The notes under the pieces: generated by a model
Databases searched by the model: none
What the model was told of the DNA's origin: nothing
The model's input: only the letters and a program-made list of their open reading frames with translations
Translations under genes and position numbers: made by a program
NCBI RefSeq assembly: GCF_017591425.1
Contig: NW_024464918.1
Span: forward strand, 12,708,001 to 12,772,000
DNA length: 64,000 bases
Source: Ochotona curzoniae
Taxonomy: Eukaryota > Chordata > Mammalia > Lagomorpha > Ochotonidae
Direction: 5' to 3'
Shown here: positions 10,290 to 21,199 of the stretch, one piece after another
Numbering within the stretch: the first letter of the stretch is position 1
Layout of the letters: each line of letters begins with the position of its first letter

Positions 10290-10297
10290 TTTTATGA
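10290..10297 (+). promoter_or_regulatory. Possible CDX2 site in FABP6 promoter
   Basis: TTTTATGA fits the caudal-type (CDX) consensus TTTAT(G/A). CDX2 is a main activator of intestinal genes. The site is short, and binding is inferred. Confidence 0.35.
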
Positions 10298-10329
10298 CAC
10301 GGGCAGGACCCAGAGGGGCAAGAACCTGC

Positions 10330-10342
10330 AGGTTGTTCACCT
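10330..10342 (-). promoter_or_regulatory. FABP6: FXR response element (IR-1) in FABP6 promoter
   Basis: Minus strand reads AGGTGAACAACCT, an inverted repeat of AGGTCA-like half sites spaced by one base. It lies about 143-155 nt upstream of the predicted transcription start. FXR with RXR is known to activate FABP6 through an IR-1 in the proximal promoter, close to this distance in human. It would switch the gene on when bile acids enter the cell. Confidence 0.75.
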
Positions 10343-10379
10343 GGGCAAGTGCTGGCTGTGATTCTATCGCTGCCGTCAG

Positions 10380-10393
10380 CAAGGTCAGGGTCA
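10380..10393 (+). promoter_or_regulatory. Possible nuclear receptor site (NR5A2-like half site, tandem)
   Basis: CAAGGTCAGGGTCA contains a CAAGGTCA monomer site of the NR5A2/LRH-1 type and a directly abutting second half site. About 190 nt upstream of the predicted start. Inference only. Confidence 0.3.
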
Positions 10394-10399
10394 GGACTG

Positions 10400-11325
10400 C
10401 AGAAAGGTTTGAGGAGTCATCCACTCCTGCCAACCTTCCCTCTGTTCATTAATGCCCTACCCTCTCCCCAAGCTCTCATCATCTCCCTCATCGCCCCCCC
10501 CTCCGCCCATTCAGCCAACAAATGCCTTGAGCACCCACTACTGCAAGCTAGACCAGCGCTGGGGAACCAGCTGAGACATGACACCTTTCCCAAAAGCACT
10601 TCCACTCCAGCTCACAAATAGGTCACACACCTGTGGAGGGGATAAGTAGGGCGTGATGTGCCCCCACAAGAAAAACTGATGTGTGATGTGGGAAATGGAG
10701 AAGGAGCAATGGTGTCCAGCAGGGGGAGCATGCAGGGAGCTGGTGCACCTGTGGGAGGAAGTGACGTTGGAGACCAGTGTGGAAGAGACTGGTAGGATTT
10801 GGATGCGTATAGAAGCAGGGAGGTTGGACAAGCCTGAGAGCAAAGAGTTAGGAAGTTCCAGGATGAGAGAGAAATGTAATGAAGGCAGAAAGGTACACAG
10901 TGAAACAAACATTGTATTTGGCTGGGCCGAGAGCGAAGATACCAAAAGGGCGCAGCCAGTACAACCAAGAGCAAAGCAGGGTCCATTCTCCGTGAACTGC
11001 CAATCATTTCTGTCCAACACAGAATCTGTCCAGTTGCTTACCCCCAGCAACCAAGTGGGGTCTGAGCAGGTGCAAAAACAGCATTTTACCATTTTCAGTC
11101 TCCTAATTGAGATGCTTTTCCTGGGCCAGGAGTCTCATTTTAATCTAACATGCACACAGATACACGCCCCATCATAGATTATTCAGATATTGAATTATGC
11201 ATTAAGATTTCAAATAATTCATAGCAAATGACAATCCTGCCAGAGGGTTCCTTGATATCTCCGTTTCAGATCTTTCCTTCTGGATTTGTCACACATGTAT
11301 TAGATTCTTATGCAAATGAAATCAT
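10400..11325. other. FABP6 upstream flank, no feature recognised
   Basis: Unique sequence. The overlapping 131-, 164- and 184-codon frames on both strands have no family resemblance and no splice context. Confidence 0.45.
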
Positions 11326-11329
11326 GCTG

Positions 11330-11700
11330 TTCTGTTCCCCCCATTTTATGTCATGGTTTAGGCACAGGTCTCTATCATTACATGAAAGTGTGTCACACCC
11401 TTCTTAACAAATCCAGAGTATTTTCATGTAAATGTCTCCAATAATTCATGTCATGCTTGCTAGATATTTAGGTTGTTTCCAATATTTCTGTTATAAATAA
11501 CTTCTACCCTTTGGTGAACATGTCAGAGTATGTGTGAAGACCATTTGCTAAGAAGGAATTCCTAGCACGACTCTCGGATTTAAGGGTATGATACCTGTTG
11601 CTCTGCTACCTTTCAGAGAGGCTCCTGTAGTTTACATTCCCGCTAGAACATCCGAGGATTTGCCCCCATTAGTGATAACCATGACAAACTCACAAGGACC
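11330..11700 (+). mobile_element. Ancient L1 3'-end fragment
   Basis: Ordered landmarks of an L1M-type 3' region: ATATTTAGGTTGTTTCCAAT, TTATAAATAACTTC, a decayed TGGTGAACATG block and TAGTTTACATTCCCGCTAGA. Confidence 0.6.
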
Positions 11701-11739
11701 CTGTGGCCTGTGCTTCTTGAGCATTTGTTCTGCAGTGAG

Positions 11740-11900
11740 ACCCTGCACAGTGTTCTGCCCGGGTTGCCTTATAGAACCATTAGAATAACTCTATGAGGTC
11801 CTGACTAGTTTTGCCTTTTTGTTGCCAAGCAGTGAACGCAAGTTCGGTGAAGTTAAGCAACTTCTTGCCCAAAGCAGAATCCCTGTGCCTAGTTACCATC
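11740..11900 (-). repeat. MIR fragment
   Basis: AATAACTCTATGAGGTCC, then GTGAAGTTAAGCAACTTCTT and GCCCAAAGCAGAATCCC, the reverse MIR core. Confidence 0.55.
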
Positions 11901-11927
11901 AGAACAACTTTCAACAGCTTTTATTAT

Positions 11928-12222
11928 TATTAAAGATTTATTTATTTTTTTTTTATTGGAAAGTCAGGTATATAGACAGAAGGAGAGACAGAGAGGAAGA
12001 TCTTCCATCTTCTGATTCATTCCTCAAATGGCCTCAAAGGCTAGAACTGAACTGATCTGAAGCCAGGAGCCAGGAGCTTCTTCTGGGTCTTCCATGTGGG
12101 TTCAGGGTGCCAAGGCTTTGGGCCATCGTCTGTTGCTTTCCCAGCTGGATCAAAAGTAGAGCAGCCAAGACTCAAACCATTGTAGGCAGTGACTTAACCG
12201 GCTGCACCACAACGCCGACCCC
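11928..12222 (-). mobile_element. C-SINE
   Basis: Begins with AAAGATTTATTTATTTTT and poly(T), ends in an inverted head ACAACGCCGACCCC. Middle body is moderately diverged. Confidence 0.85.
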
Positions 12223-12229
12223 CCACGGT

Positions 12230-13430
12230 AGCCGCTTCTCATTTTCTTACACTTCCTCCTTCTCTCAGTGTCATCCCTTCACTCTCAGGCTTTCTCCTCA
12301 TCAGCTCTAATTATGGCAGATGTAGGATAACCATAACCCTTGTGTACTTGCAGTAGGACAGCTTGTTTTCCTTCTCCCAGCATTAGTTTACAAACAACCC
12401 CGTGTTTCTATAAGGCTGTCACATTCATTGCTAGAAATGGCCGCTTAATAGTTCACCAAGGGGAACATTAGCCATCCCCAGACATCTGCTATTAGAGTGT
12501 TATATGGGTCTCAGCTTACCTCATTAGAAATTAGGCCATAGCAGGCAACTTTACATGTGCAAGGTTTTTATGTTTCAGAATTTTGGGGGATTTTGTTCCT
12601 TAAGTATTTCGTTGAGCTGAAAGCCCCAGAATAGCATTATAAAGCCAAGTAATCTGGAACGTTCTTGAAGCTTGTGAGATGTTTTGCCAGGTTTGATCTG
12701 AATGGGTTGCCACTCAGCTCACTGGGGTGCAGAATCACTAGGGACTTGGGGCTCAGTGCCTTTGCAGTCCTTTCCCAGGCAGCCTGCCCCTCCAGATCAA
12801 AAAGTGGTTCCATCCCGAGAATCCATTTCTTGTCTTTTAAACAACCTTTGTGTCAGGAAGGGTTGTGCATCTTCCAGTTCTAAAAATAATGGATGTTCGT
12901 TGTAGAACACTGGCAAAGAACAAAGCACAACTCTATTAAAAGCGTTCTGTCATTGCACTATCTTCCTTTTTACCTGCAAGGATGACACGGTGTTTAGAGG
13001 GAAAAGCACAAGACAGTGTCAAGAGATGAGAGCCGCTCGTCTGGCTGGCTGCATCTCATTTGCAGAGTTGCTGTTGTTCCATTCAGTGGGTAACCCTCTA
13101 GGTGTTTCCACATGCACGCGAATGTATTTTAACTTACCATCTCCCCCTGTTCTTTTCAATAAAGATGAAATCCAGAGATAACATTTTCTCTCACTATTTT
13201 CCACTTAGCAATACATCAGGGACCTAAATGAGTCGTATCTCTTCATGGAGATTGAAAAATAGCCTATTCATTATTTTAAAAGACTTTGCAAACAGAAAAA
13301 TCCACTAATGGGATACACTGGGTCACCCTGCGCTGGGGAAAGCCGTGGAGCATTTTGCCACCTCCCTGTAAAGCCTGCTTGGGCGGGAGGGAGGAGAATC
13401 ACTCACTAGCAGGGGCAGGCAGAAAAAAAG
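12230..13430. other. AT-rich non-coding sequence, repeat origin uncertain
   Basis: Possibly old L1-derived sequence near 12390-12560 and 12880-12990, without clear landmarks. A short U6-like word at 12976-12989 was checked and rejected. Confidence 0.3.
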
Positions 13431-13436
13431 TCATTA

Positions 13437-13700
13437 TTTGGGTTGGCCACATCTGCTCCAGAGTGCCTGGGTTCAGGTCCTGCCTCCTCTTCAGATCCAG
13501 CGTTCCTGCTGACACACTCCCTGTGAAGTAGCAGATGGTGGCTCTGTGCCTGGGTCCTGCTATCCCGTAAAGGAGACCTGGACAGAGCTCCTGGCTCCTG
13601 GCGTTGGCTTAGCCCACACGTACAGCTCATATTGGCATTTTAGCAAAAGGAATCAGTGGATGGAAGTGCTTGCTCTCTTTCCAATAAACCTAAAAATAAT
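13437..13700 (+). mobile_element. Older C-SINE
   Basis: Body AGAGTGCCTGGGTTCAGG, CCGTAAAGGAGACCTGGACA and tail CTCTCTTTCCAATAAACC. The head is decayed. Confidence 0.65.
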
Positions 13701-13742
13701 TTACCAGGAATAGATGAGCTGTAAGCTAGACATCAGATAATT

Positions 13743-13757
13743 GGGGGGGGGGGGGGG
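13743..13757. repeat. G homopolymer (15)
   Basis: An uninterrupted run of 15 G. Length may be affected by sequencing error. Confidence 0.9.
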
Positions 13758-14116
13758 CAAACTAGAAAAACTTAGTGGTGGTGGAGGAAAGTGGTTACAG
13801 CAGTCTCTTGGAATTCCCTAGGTTGCCTGGATGTGGAGGAAGTGTGCACCTTGTAGAACCCACCTTTATGCCTTGCCTGCCTGGGAAAACTGCTCCTCTT
13901 CTACCTGTCATCCTGAATTTCTTTTGTCCATCAAGTCTACCTCCTTCAGGGAGGCTTCCCTGAATCCGCCATCCTGCAGCTCTTGTGCCCTGCAGGAGTC
14001 TTCACAGGCTGCGCTGTTAGCCATGACTCAGTGGGGAAACCTGGGCTTGCGAGTCCCTCGGCCCCTTTGAGTGTTTTTGTGAGACTTTGGGAACACGACC
14101 TTTGCTTCTTCTTTCT

Positions 14117-14427
14117 TTTTAAAAAGACTTATTTTTATTAGAAAGGCAGATTTACAGAGAGAAGGAGCGAGAGATCTTTCGTCCACTGGTTCACTCCCCA
14201 GATGGCCACAACTGCTGGGCCAGGCTGAAGCTGGGAATGTGGCACCCCATCAAGGTGTCCCACGTGTGTGGCAGAGGTGCAGACACTTCAGCCATCTTCT
14301 GCTTCTTTCCCAGGTGCATTTTCAAGAAGCTGGACCAGAAGCAAAAAGGACTGAAAACTGGTACTCTGATACAGTATGCCAGCACTGCGGGCAGCAACTT
14401 CCTCACTATGCCACAACACTGGCCCCT
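14117..14427 (-). mobile_element. C-SINE, diverged middle
   Basis: Starts AAAAAGACTTATTTTTATTA, ends TGCCACAACACTGGCCCC. The central part departs from the consensus. Confidence 0.7.
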
Positions 14428-14486
14428 GAGTATTTTTCTTTCCTAGGTCAGTCTAGGCAAGGCTGTGAGGCTGGTTATTTTTTCTC

Positions 14487-14650
14487 TTTTAAGTATTTAT
14501 TTATTCTACTTGAAAGTCAAAGTTATGCAAAGAGAGAGGGAGAGACAGGGAGATTGAGCTTCCATCTGCTTCATTCCCCCTGTGACCGCAATGGCCAAAG
14601 ATACACATACTGAAGCCAGGAGCCAGGAGCTTCTCTTGGATTTCTCACCT
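14487..14650 (-). mobile_element. C-SINE, 5'-truncated
   Basis: Only the tail half (AAGTATTTATTTATTCTACT to AAGCCAGGAGCCAGGAGCTT) is present. The head half is absent. Confidence 0.7.
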
Positions 14651-14654
14651 ACTG

Positions 14655-15550
14655 CAGGCTGTGCAGCAGGAGAGGGCTTATGAAAAAAGGGAAATCCTGG
14701 GTCTGATTTGGGAGATCTGGGGTAGAACCCTGGAACCTGCATTTTGAGAAAATCTCCACTGCCTTGACAAGAGCATGAAGCTGGCAGGATGGACCAGGTG
14801 GGCTTTCCAGGACCCTACTTAACTCATTTCTGCATTGATTTCCTGCTGCTTGGGCAAGCTGTTTTCTCTTTCATTGCTACTGATCCAAGGTCAGTGACAG
14901 GATGGGAGTGGTGGGGGTGTGGCCTCAGGACAGCTGACTCAACATTGCAGCTTTCCCCACCTTGGCAATCCATGTGTATATCTGACCTTCCCCTACCGCC
15001 CACCCACACCTGCCTTTTTTCCTCTTCTCTGGGGTTCACCTATTTGTTCCGACTCATTAAAGGTCTTCCAGGAGGGGTAAATGAACTCCAACTGCCTCCA
15101 TATCACAGTGAGGTTTTATGGGGCAATTGAAGCAATAGAAAAACTATGCCCCATTAGAGATAAAGACAGACCCCAAGTCTAATCCCTCTGAGCTACCCCA
15201 ACTTTCCACCTAGATTCTGGCTCTAACCTCTGGCAGGCACAACTCATGTGAGGCCAGGCTTCTGTAGGTGTTTGCCTCCATGGTGGGAAGCGGAGAGACA
15301 ATCACCCTGCTCTCCCCAGCCCTGGCACCTCACTGACCTTGCATGGAGCACATGAACTGTCAGAGTTCTCCTTAGATCAAATCCCTCTTCCTCATGGCAA
15401 GACTTTGACCCGCTCATTGGCACTGATCAAGAACGTCAGGGATAAACGGGCTCTCTGAGGGCAGTCTCTTCCAAGATGCTTCTCCTAGGGTGCGAAACTT
15501 AGCCCTGCTTTGCAAATCTGTGATGGCACCTTGTGCTTCCACAAGGAGAA
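14655..15550. other. Non-coding sequence, no feature recognised
   Basis: Unique sequence with no exon-like or repeat signature I can name. Confidence 0.4.
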
Positions 15551-15554
15551 ATAG

Positions 15555-15672
15555 ATAGGCTGCCTGGGTCTGATGCTCTGCTCTGCCACTCGCTGGCTTT
15601 GTGGCCTTGAGATAGCTGTCTTTCCGGTGTCTGTCATTCCTTATCTACCAAGTGAGGATAAGAAAGTGCAGA
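15555..15672 (+). repeat. MIR fragment
   Basis: CTCTGCCACTCGCTGGCTTT, GTGGCCTTGAGATAGCTGTC and TTATCTACCAAGTGAGGATA. Confidence 0.7.
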
Positions 15673-15674
15673 CT

Positions 15675-16014
15675 GGGCCCAGTGCGATATGATAGCCTAG
15701 TGGCTAAATTCTTACCTTGCATCCTCTAGGATCCCTTATGGACACCAGTTCGTGTCCTGGCTACTCCACTTCTCACTCAGCTCTCTGCTTGTGGCCTGGG
15801 AAGGTAGTAGAAAATGGCCTAAAATCTTGGGACTGTGCACCCATGTGCTAGACCTGGAAGAAGCTCCTGGCTTCATATTAGTTCATATCAGTTGCAGCCA
15901 TCTTGGAGAGTGAACCAGTGGATGGAAAAAATCTTTCTCTCGTCTCTCCTTCTCTCTGTAAATCTTTTTAATAAAAATAAATAAGTCTTTTTTTTAAAAA
16001 AAAAAGAAAGAAAA
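15675..16014 (+). mobile_element. C-SINE, full length
   Basis: Head GGGCCCAGTGCGATATGATA and a T/A-rich tail ATAAAAATAAATAAGTC. A decayed B box reads AGTTCGTGTCC. Confidence 0.85.
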
Positions 16015-16017
16015 AGT

Positions 16018-16730
16018 GCTGACTAGAAGGAATGTGCCTAGCAGTCCATGAGTTTGCAGAGTGCTTCTGCACGATCTGGCACCAGGATGTAAGAATGAGT
16101 TGGGCAGCTGTGACTGGCAGAACTTATCCATGCGACTCCCAAGCATGGTGAGCTGTGATGCGAGCATCCTCCCATAGCTCAGTGTCAGTTCCGTCCACTG
16201 GTCTTTTCTCTGAGCACTTCTTTTCTTTGGTGGCCTCCTCCATTCCATAGCTGTAAACCCCATCAAACACCGGTGACTCTCAATACTTTTTCTCTACCTT
16301 CGTGTGTCCAACTGCTTAGCATGTGGCTCCACCCTCCACATCTTGTGTCAACCCACATTTAACATTTCTGTAACTCCTGCCCTTCTGCCTTCAGTAAGGC
16401 CTGTCCCTCCCATCCCAGTTGATAGATACAATGAGCCAGGATTTCTGCCAAGTCCTGTGCTGTTTTACTCCCGTCCAGTAAATGGTGTGGGTCCCAGTAT
16501 TGTCCATGCTCAGCAGACAAGGGAAGAGAGGCTCAGAAATACCCTACCCAGATGATGAGTAGAGGCAACAGTCTGGCTTCAGGTCATCGTCACTTCCTCT
16601 GATGCAGCGATTTGATGTGCATGTAGCTTCCAGCACTGATCAGGTTCCTGGAACCTGCTGCTTTGATACCTCGTGATGACCCAAAAGTACCAGACACAAC
16701 ACTAAGTACATGGCACATGGCATCTCGCTT
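16018..16730. other. Non-coding sequence, no feature recognised
   Basis: Unique sequence. No exon or repeat recognised. Confidence 0.4.
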
Positions 16731-16734
16731 ACTC

Positions 16735-16860
16735 CGCTGCACAAGCCCCTGAGAGAATTGTAGTAATCTCTGTTTGCGGAAAAGAAAGTCAAGGCTCAGG
16801 AAGGGGAGTGACTTGTCCAACATCACACAGAAATTCACCAATGAAGTCTGAGTGTGGATT
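16735..16860 (-). repeat. MIR fragment
   Basis: GTCAAGGCTCAGGAAGGGGA then GACTTGTCCAACATCACACA, the reverse core. Confidence 0.65.
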
Positions 16861-17116
16861 CAGTTCTTTCTGACCTAAATGGTTTCCTGTAACCGCCATG
16901 GCCCTCGCTGGCTCTCTGATGAAGGACAGAATGGTGATCTACGACTTTACAATGGGAAGTGTAAGTTATGCCTTCAGCTAACTGAGCTCCTGGCTTCGTG
17001 CTGGGCATAGGAATACACCAGAAAACAGTTCCCTCTCCCATGCTGATGGAGATTTCCAGCTTTGAAGTTCATCCCACCATGGGAGTGGGGCCTACCCAGC
17101 CCCTGGCTTCAACTTT

Positions 17117-17425
17117 TTAAAAAAAGATGTATTTATTTTTATTGAAAGTCAGATTTACAAGAGAAGGAGATACAGAGAGAAATATCTTCCAATGCTGGTT
17201 TATTCCCCAAGTGGCTGCAGCAGCCGGAGCTGAGCCAATCCAAAGCCAGGAGCCAGGAGCTTCTTCCAGGTCTCTCATGTGGGTGCAAGGCTTTGGTCTG
17301 TCCACTACTGCCTTTATAGAGAGCTAAATGGAAAGTGGAGCAGCTGGGATATGAACCGGCACCCATTTGGGATTCTGGCATATGCAAGGTGAGAACTTTA
17401 GTCACTAGGCCATCATGTTGGGCCC
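17117..17425 (-). mobile_element. C-SINE
   Basis: Starts with TTTAAAAAAAGATGTATTTA and ends with the inverted head GGCCATCATGTTGGGCCC. Confidence 0.85.
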
Positions 17426-17429
17426 GCCT

Positions 17430-18010
17430 GGCATCACTTTTAAAAGCCGTTTATAGTCATCCACTATACGGACCCTGCACAACTTTTTCTATCAGTCTCC
17501 TGTTGTTGGACAATGAGGTTATAATGGGAAATGTGTGTGCATCAATAGGAAACACAGCATAGGGAGAGCAAGAACAAAAGCATGGCTCAGGACTGGGAGT
17601 TCACATGAATAGCAGTGTGTGAAGAGAGTTGGGTGGGGCTGCAGTTCTGCTCAGTGCCTGTGGGCCATAAACTAGGAGAGGATAGTGACCTCCGAGACAG
17701 TGACAGAGATGGGCCCAGAAAGCCTTCCGCCACTGCTCTGCAGGGCGGCCTTCTCCCTGGGGGCAGCCCTTCTCAGACAGGGAAAAGTCTGACATCTGCT
17801 CTGCTCTGGCTCTGCCTGCTCTACTTCCTGCTTTTGAGCTGATGGAATTTCTGACTATTATAAACAAGGTCCTTTGGGTTCTCAGAAAAAAAAAAAAAAA
17901 CCCACCTGAACTAGCTTGTGCTCCATGGAGGAAAAATGCTAGTTTAAACCATGCGTAATTACTGATATTTGACTCTTGTTCCTATGTGAAATGACTGTTG
18001 CTGCACACAG
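17430..18010. other. Non-coding sequence with an A15 run
   Basis: A run of 15 A at 17886-17900. The 5' side has no matching duplication or known RNA family, so a retrocopy cannot be shown. Confidence 0.35.
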
Positions 18011-18012
18011 GC

Positions 18013-18303
18013 TAAGCCACCGCTTGGGATGTTTGCATGCCGTGTCAGGATGCAGGGTTTAGAGTCCCTCATCTGCTTCCAGTCTAGCTTCCTGCTGATG
18101 TCCCCAGAAAGCAGCAGATCATGGCCCAAATTCTTGGGTTCCTGCTACCTATATAGAAGACCTAGATTGAATTCCTGGCTCCTGGTTCCAGCCTGGCCCA
18201 ATACTTGGTTATTTCTGTGGGGGGAGGTAGTAACATTGTAAGATCTCTCTCTCTCTCTCTCTCTCTCTGTTACTCTTCCTTTCAAATAGATAAAAAATAA
18301 AAA
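18013..18303 (+). mobile_element. Older C-SINE with (TC)n tail
   Basis: Head TAAGCCACCGCTTGGGATG, body AGCAGCAGATCATGGCCC, a TC run at 18244-18268 and an AAATAGATAAAAAATAAAAA tail. Confidence 0.85.
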
Positions 18304-18308
18304 ATGTT

Positions 18309-18625
18309 GGGTCCGGAGCGATAGCATAGTGGTTAAGGTCCTCACCTTGCACGCGCTGGGATCCCATATGGTTGCGGTTCTAAATCTGGTGGCCCTGTTT
18401 CCCATCCAGCTCCCTGCTTGTGACCTGGGAAAGCAGTGAAGGATGGCCCAGATCCTTGGGAACCTGCACCCACATGGGAGACCCAGAAGAACTCCTGGCT
18501 TTGGATTGGCTCAGCTCCAGCTGCTGCAGCCACTTGGGGAATGAACCAGCATTGGAAGATATTTCTCTCTGTATCTCTTTCTCTCTGTAAATCTGCCTTT
18601 CCAATAAAATAGTCTTTTTTATTAT
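18309..18625 (+). mobile_element. C-SINE, directly after another SINE
   Basis: Head GGGTCCGGAGCGATAGCATA, tail CCAATAAAATAGTC. Inserted at the A-rich tail of the preceding element; same orientation. Confidence 0.9.
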
Positions 18626-18673
18626 TATAAAAAGGAATAAATAAATATGAACTTCTTAAAAAAAAACTGTAGA

Positions 18674-18998
18674 TGGACCCAGCACAGTAGCCTAGCAGCT
18701 AAAATCCTTGCCTTGCACACTCCAGGATCCCATGTGGGCACTGGTTCTAATCCCAGCAGCCCCACTTCCCATCCAGCTCCCTGCTTGCGGCCTGAGAAAG
18801 CAGTCAAGAATGGCCCAAAGCCTTGGGAGCCTGCATCCGCTTGGGAGACCCAGAAGAGACTCCTGGCTTCAAATTGGCTCAGCTCTGGTCGTTGCAGCCA
18901 TTTGGGGAGTGAATCATTGGACAGATCTTTGTCTCTCCTCCTCTGTATATATCTGACTTTCCAATAAAAATAAATAAATCTTTAAAAGTAAAAAAAAA
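18674..18998 (+). mobile_element. C-SINE, third in a same-strand row
   Basis: Head GGACCCAGCACAGTAGCCTA, tail CCAATAAAAATAAATAAATC with poly(A). Confidence 0.9.
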
Positions 18999-18999
18999 A

Positions 19000-19399
19000 A
19001 AGGTCTAGTTGGTGTTGCTAGAACCACGAATCTACCACTGGAGGAGAAAGAGGAGGGTAGAAAGACCTGTGAAGACCCAGGTGCAGCAGAGTCTTCAAAG
19101 AATCGCTCTCCAAGGGCCACAGAGGTTCTCTGGAGGTAGAAGGGGAAATGAAAACTGGAGAGAAAATGACATTATTACCCTCTCAGGACCTACAAGAAAG
19201 AGTACCCATGTTCCTGTCTACTGATCTGATTAACACTGGGGCCATGTCCAGGAAAGTGGAGGAGAAATAGCAGGAAGTACTTCATGCCTAAGCTTACATT
19301 TGAAGCAGCCCAGGACCCTTGGAAAATACTACTTAGGCAGAAGTCAGATGCCAAAAGGTCTTCCAGCTGCCTGCGCAGTTATTCATTGCCCCCCCTCTC
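19000..19399. other. Non-coding sequence, no feature recognised
   Basis: Unique sequence between SINEs. Confidence 0.4.
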
Positions 19400-19640
19400 T
19401 CGCTGCTGCCTAACTGTGATTAATTCCTGTGGCGGCTGCAGGAATCATTACTAATGAATTTCTAATGAACTCATTTGGTTTTAATGCGGTGTGTAATTCT
19501 GCAGGACACTCATTACAATTTAGCCTTATTAAGTTTCTAGTTATTGGGAACTACTATTGCTCTAAGCTCATAATCAGAAGAAAAGTAATTATGCAGAGTG
19601 GGAAGTTAAATTATGGGAAAGATTGGACCTTCTGAGAAGG
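19400..19640. promoter_or_regulatory. Candidate conserved enhancer-like element, homeodomain-core rich
   Basis: An AT-rich, repeat-free island with dense ATTA/TAAT cores (GTGATTAATTCC, CATTACTAATGAATT, TCTAATGAACTC, AAGTAATTATGC, TTAAATTATGG) in GC-richer surroundings. This composition is typical of deeply conserved non-coding elements. Conservation itself cannot be tested here. Confidence 0.35.
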
Positions 19641-19874
19641 CCAAGGAGTCCCTGCCCCTGTTTTTTTTTCCTCTCTGGGGTGCACTGATACACAGGACTG
19701 AGGTCAGAATGCCCTGCCTGACTTCACATGCTGTAATGGCAGACCTGGGCAGGCTGCACCTGCACGCTGGAATTTTCAAAGGCCACCCAAAGGTGGCCCT
19801 GTTCCCATATGGTCTACCCTACTTGTGTGCTGCCTGAGTTTGCATTTCCACCGTAAAGACAGATCCCTTTGCAT

Positions 19875-20045
19875 TGGAGGTGCTGTTTCCATTTGAGCCT
19901 CATGGTTCACAGAGGAGTCACAGATAAGCTATCGCATTTGATCAGGGGGACCTCGGTTAATGTCTTTGACAGATAAGGAGATTAAGGCTTGCAGAAGTGA
20001 GGCGGCTTGGTTCCTAAGGTCACTAGGTGCAGGATGAGAACAGAA
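19875..20045 (-). repeat. MIR fragment, diverged
   Basis: ACAGATAAGGAGATTAAGGC, GCAGAAGTGAGGCGGCTTGG and TCCTAAGGTCACTAGGTGCA follow the reverse MIR core. Confidence 0.55.
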
Positions 20046-20141
20046 CCCTGCTGAATTCTCTCGTGAGCTTACCTCTCCTTAATGCCTGCTGCACCTTGCA
20101 TGCATGTGGCACACACACTTCCACCCACATCAGCTGTATCT

Positions 20142-20446
20142 TAAAAAAATTTTTTTGTTTTTATTGGAAAGGCAGATTTCAGAGCGAGAAGAAACACAAA
20201 GATCTTCCATCCAGTAGTTTACTCCCAAAATGGCTGTAACAGCCAAAACTGAACATATCTGAAGCCAGGAGCTTCTGGATCTCCCACAGGGGTGCAGGGT
20301 CCCAAGGATTTGGACCATCCTCTACTGCTTTCCCAGGCCGCAGAGAGCTGGGTGGAAATTGGAGCAGCCAGGACATGAATCGGCACCCACATGGGATCCT
20401 GGCACTTTCAAGGGAAGGATTAGCCAATTGAGCCATCACATCGTCC
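20142..20446 (-). mobile_element. C-SINE
   Basis: Left poly(T)/TTTTTATTGGAAAGGCAG, right end TTGAGCCATCACATCGTCC. Some head bases are lost. Confidence 0.8.
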
Positions 20447-20501
20447 ACCTCTGCTCCCCAGATGTTTCTTAAGGCTCAAGCCCTTTACATCATCCTCTAT
20501 T

Positions 20502-20827
20502 ATTTTTTTTTTTAAAGATTTATTTATTTTTATTGGAAAGGCAGATATACAGAGAGGAGAGACAGAGAGGAAGATCTTCCGTCCGATGATTCATTCCCCA
20601 AGTGAGCGCAGTGGTCGATGCTATGCCGATCCAAAGCCAGGAGCCTCTTCCAGGTCTCCCGCGTGGGTGCAGGGTCCCAAAGCTTTGGGCCATCCTCGAC
20701 TGCTTTCCCAGGCCACAAGCAGGGAGCTGGATGGGAAGAGGGGCTGCCGGGATTAGAACTGGCGCCCATATGGGATCCTGGGCATGCAAGGCGAGGACCT
20801 TAACCCCTGCGCCACCACGCCGGGCCC
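20502..20827 (-). mobile_element. C-SINE, well preserved, GATCGATGC-type subfamily
   Basis: Starts TTTAAAGATTTATTTATTTT, ends GCGCCACCACGCCGGGCCCC. It carries the diagnostic AGTGAGCGCAGTGGTCGATG block shared with 60608-60941. CCTCTATT occurs on both sides, a probable target-site duplication. Confidence 0.95.
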
Positions 20828-20837
20828 CCTCTATTCT

Positions 20838-21165
20838 TTGATTTGGTCATGTGTCTTATCCACTTTCCATTTCCCCAATAAAATACCGGAGACTGGGTAA
20901 CTTAAAAAGAAAGAAGATTTATTTTCTTTGCCTAGTTTGGAGACTCAAAGTTCAAAGCATATGAGGCTGACTCTGGTAGAGGTCCTGTCAGAATGAATAG
21001 CATCATGACAGATCTGTGACATGGTGACACAGGAAGCAGAGAGCCCATGAGACCTGGCTTCCTCCTGTATAACAGCCCATTCTTGTGAATACCAGCCGAG
21101 GGTCCTCCAAGAGCTGCCTGAGCCCCTTGCAAGGGCAGTACCTGCAGCCGTTTGAGAACCATGCC
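20838..21165 (-). mobile_element. MaLR LTR (MST/THE1-like)
   Basis: Inverted MaLR end: AATAAAATACCGGAGACTGG, GTAACTTAAAAAG, then AAGATTTATTTTCTTTG, the segment known from THE1/MST LTRs as the reverse complement of the polyadenylation region. Confidence 0.8.
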
Positions 21166-21199
21166 TTAGGCCATACCTCTTAAAGGTACTTAATCTCCA

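Noticed and set aside
12976..12989. 14-nt match to U6 snRNA (GCAAGGATGACACG)
   Set aside because: The flanks do not continue the U6 sequence on either side and there is no poly(A) or target duplication. Likely chance.
17480..17900. Processed retrocopy ending in A15
   Set aside because: No parent RNA recognised and no target duplication around the segment.
20502..20827. Possible tRNA gene, because a B box (GGTTCTAATCC on the minus strand) is present
   Set aside because: This is the tRNA-derived head of a C-SINE. The cloverleaf is not intact and the same motif recurs in all copies.
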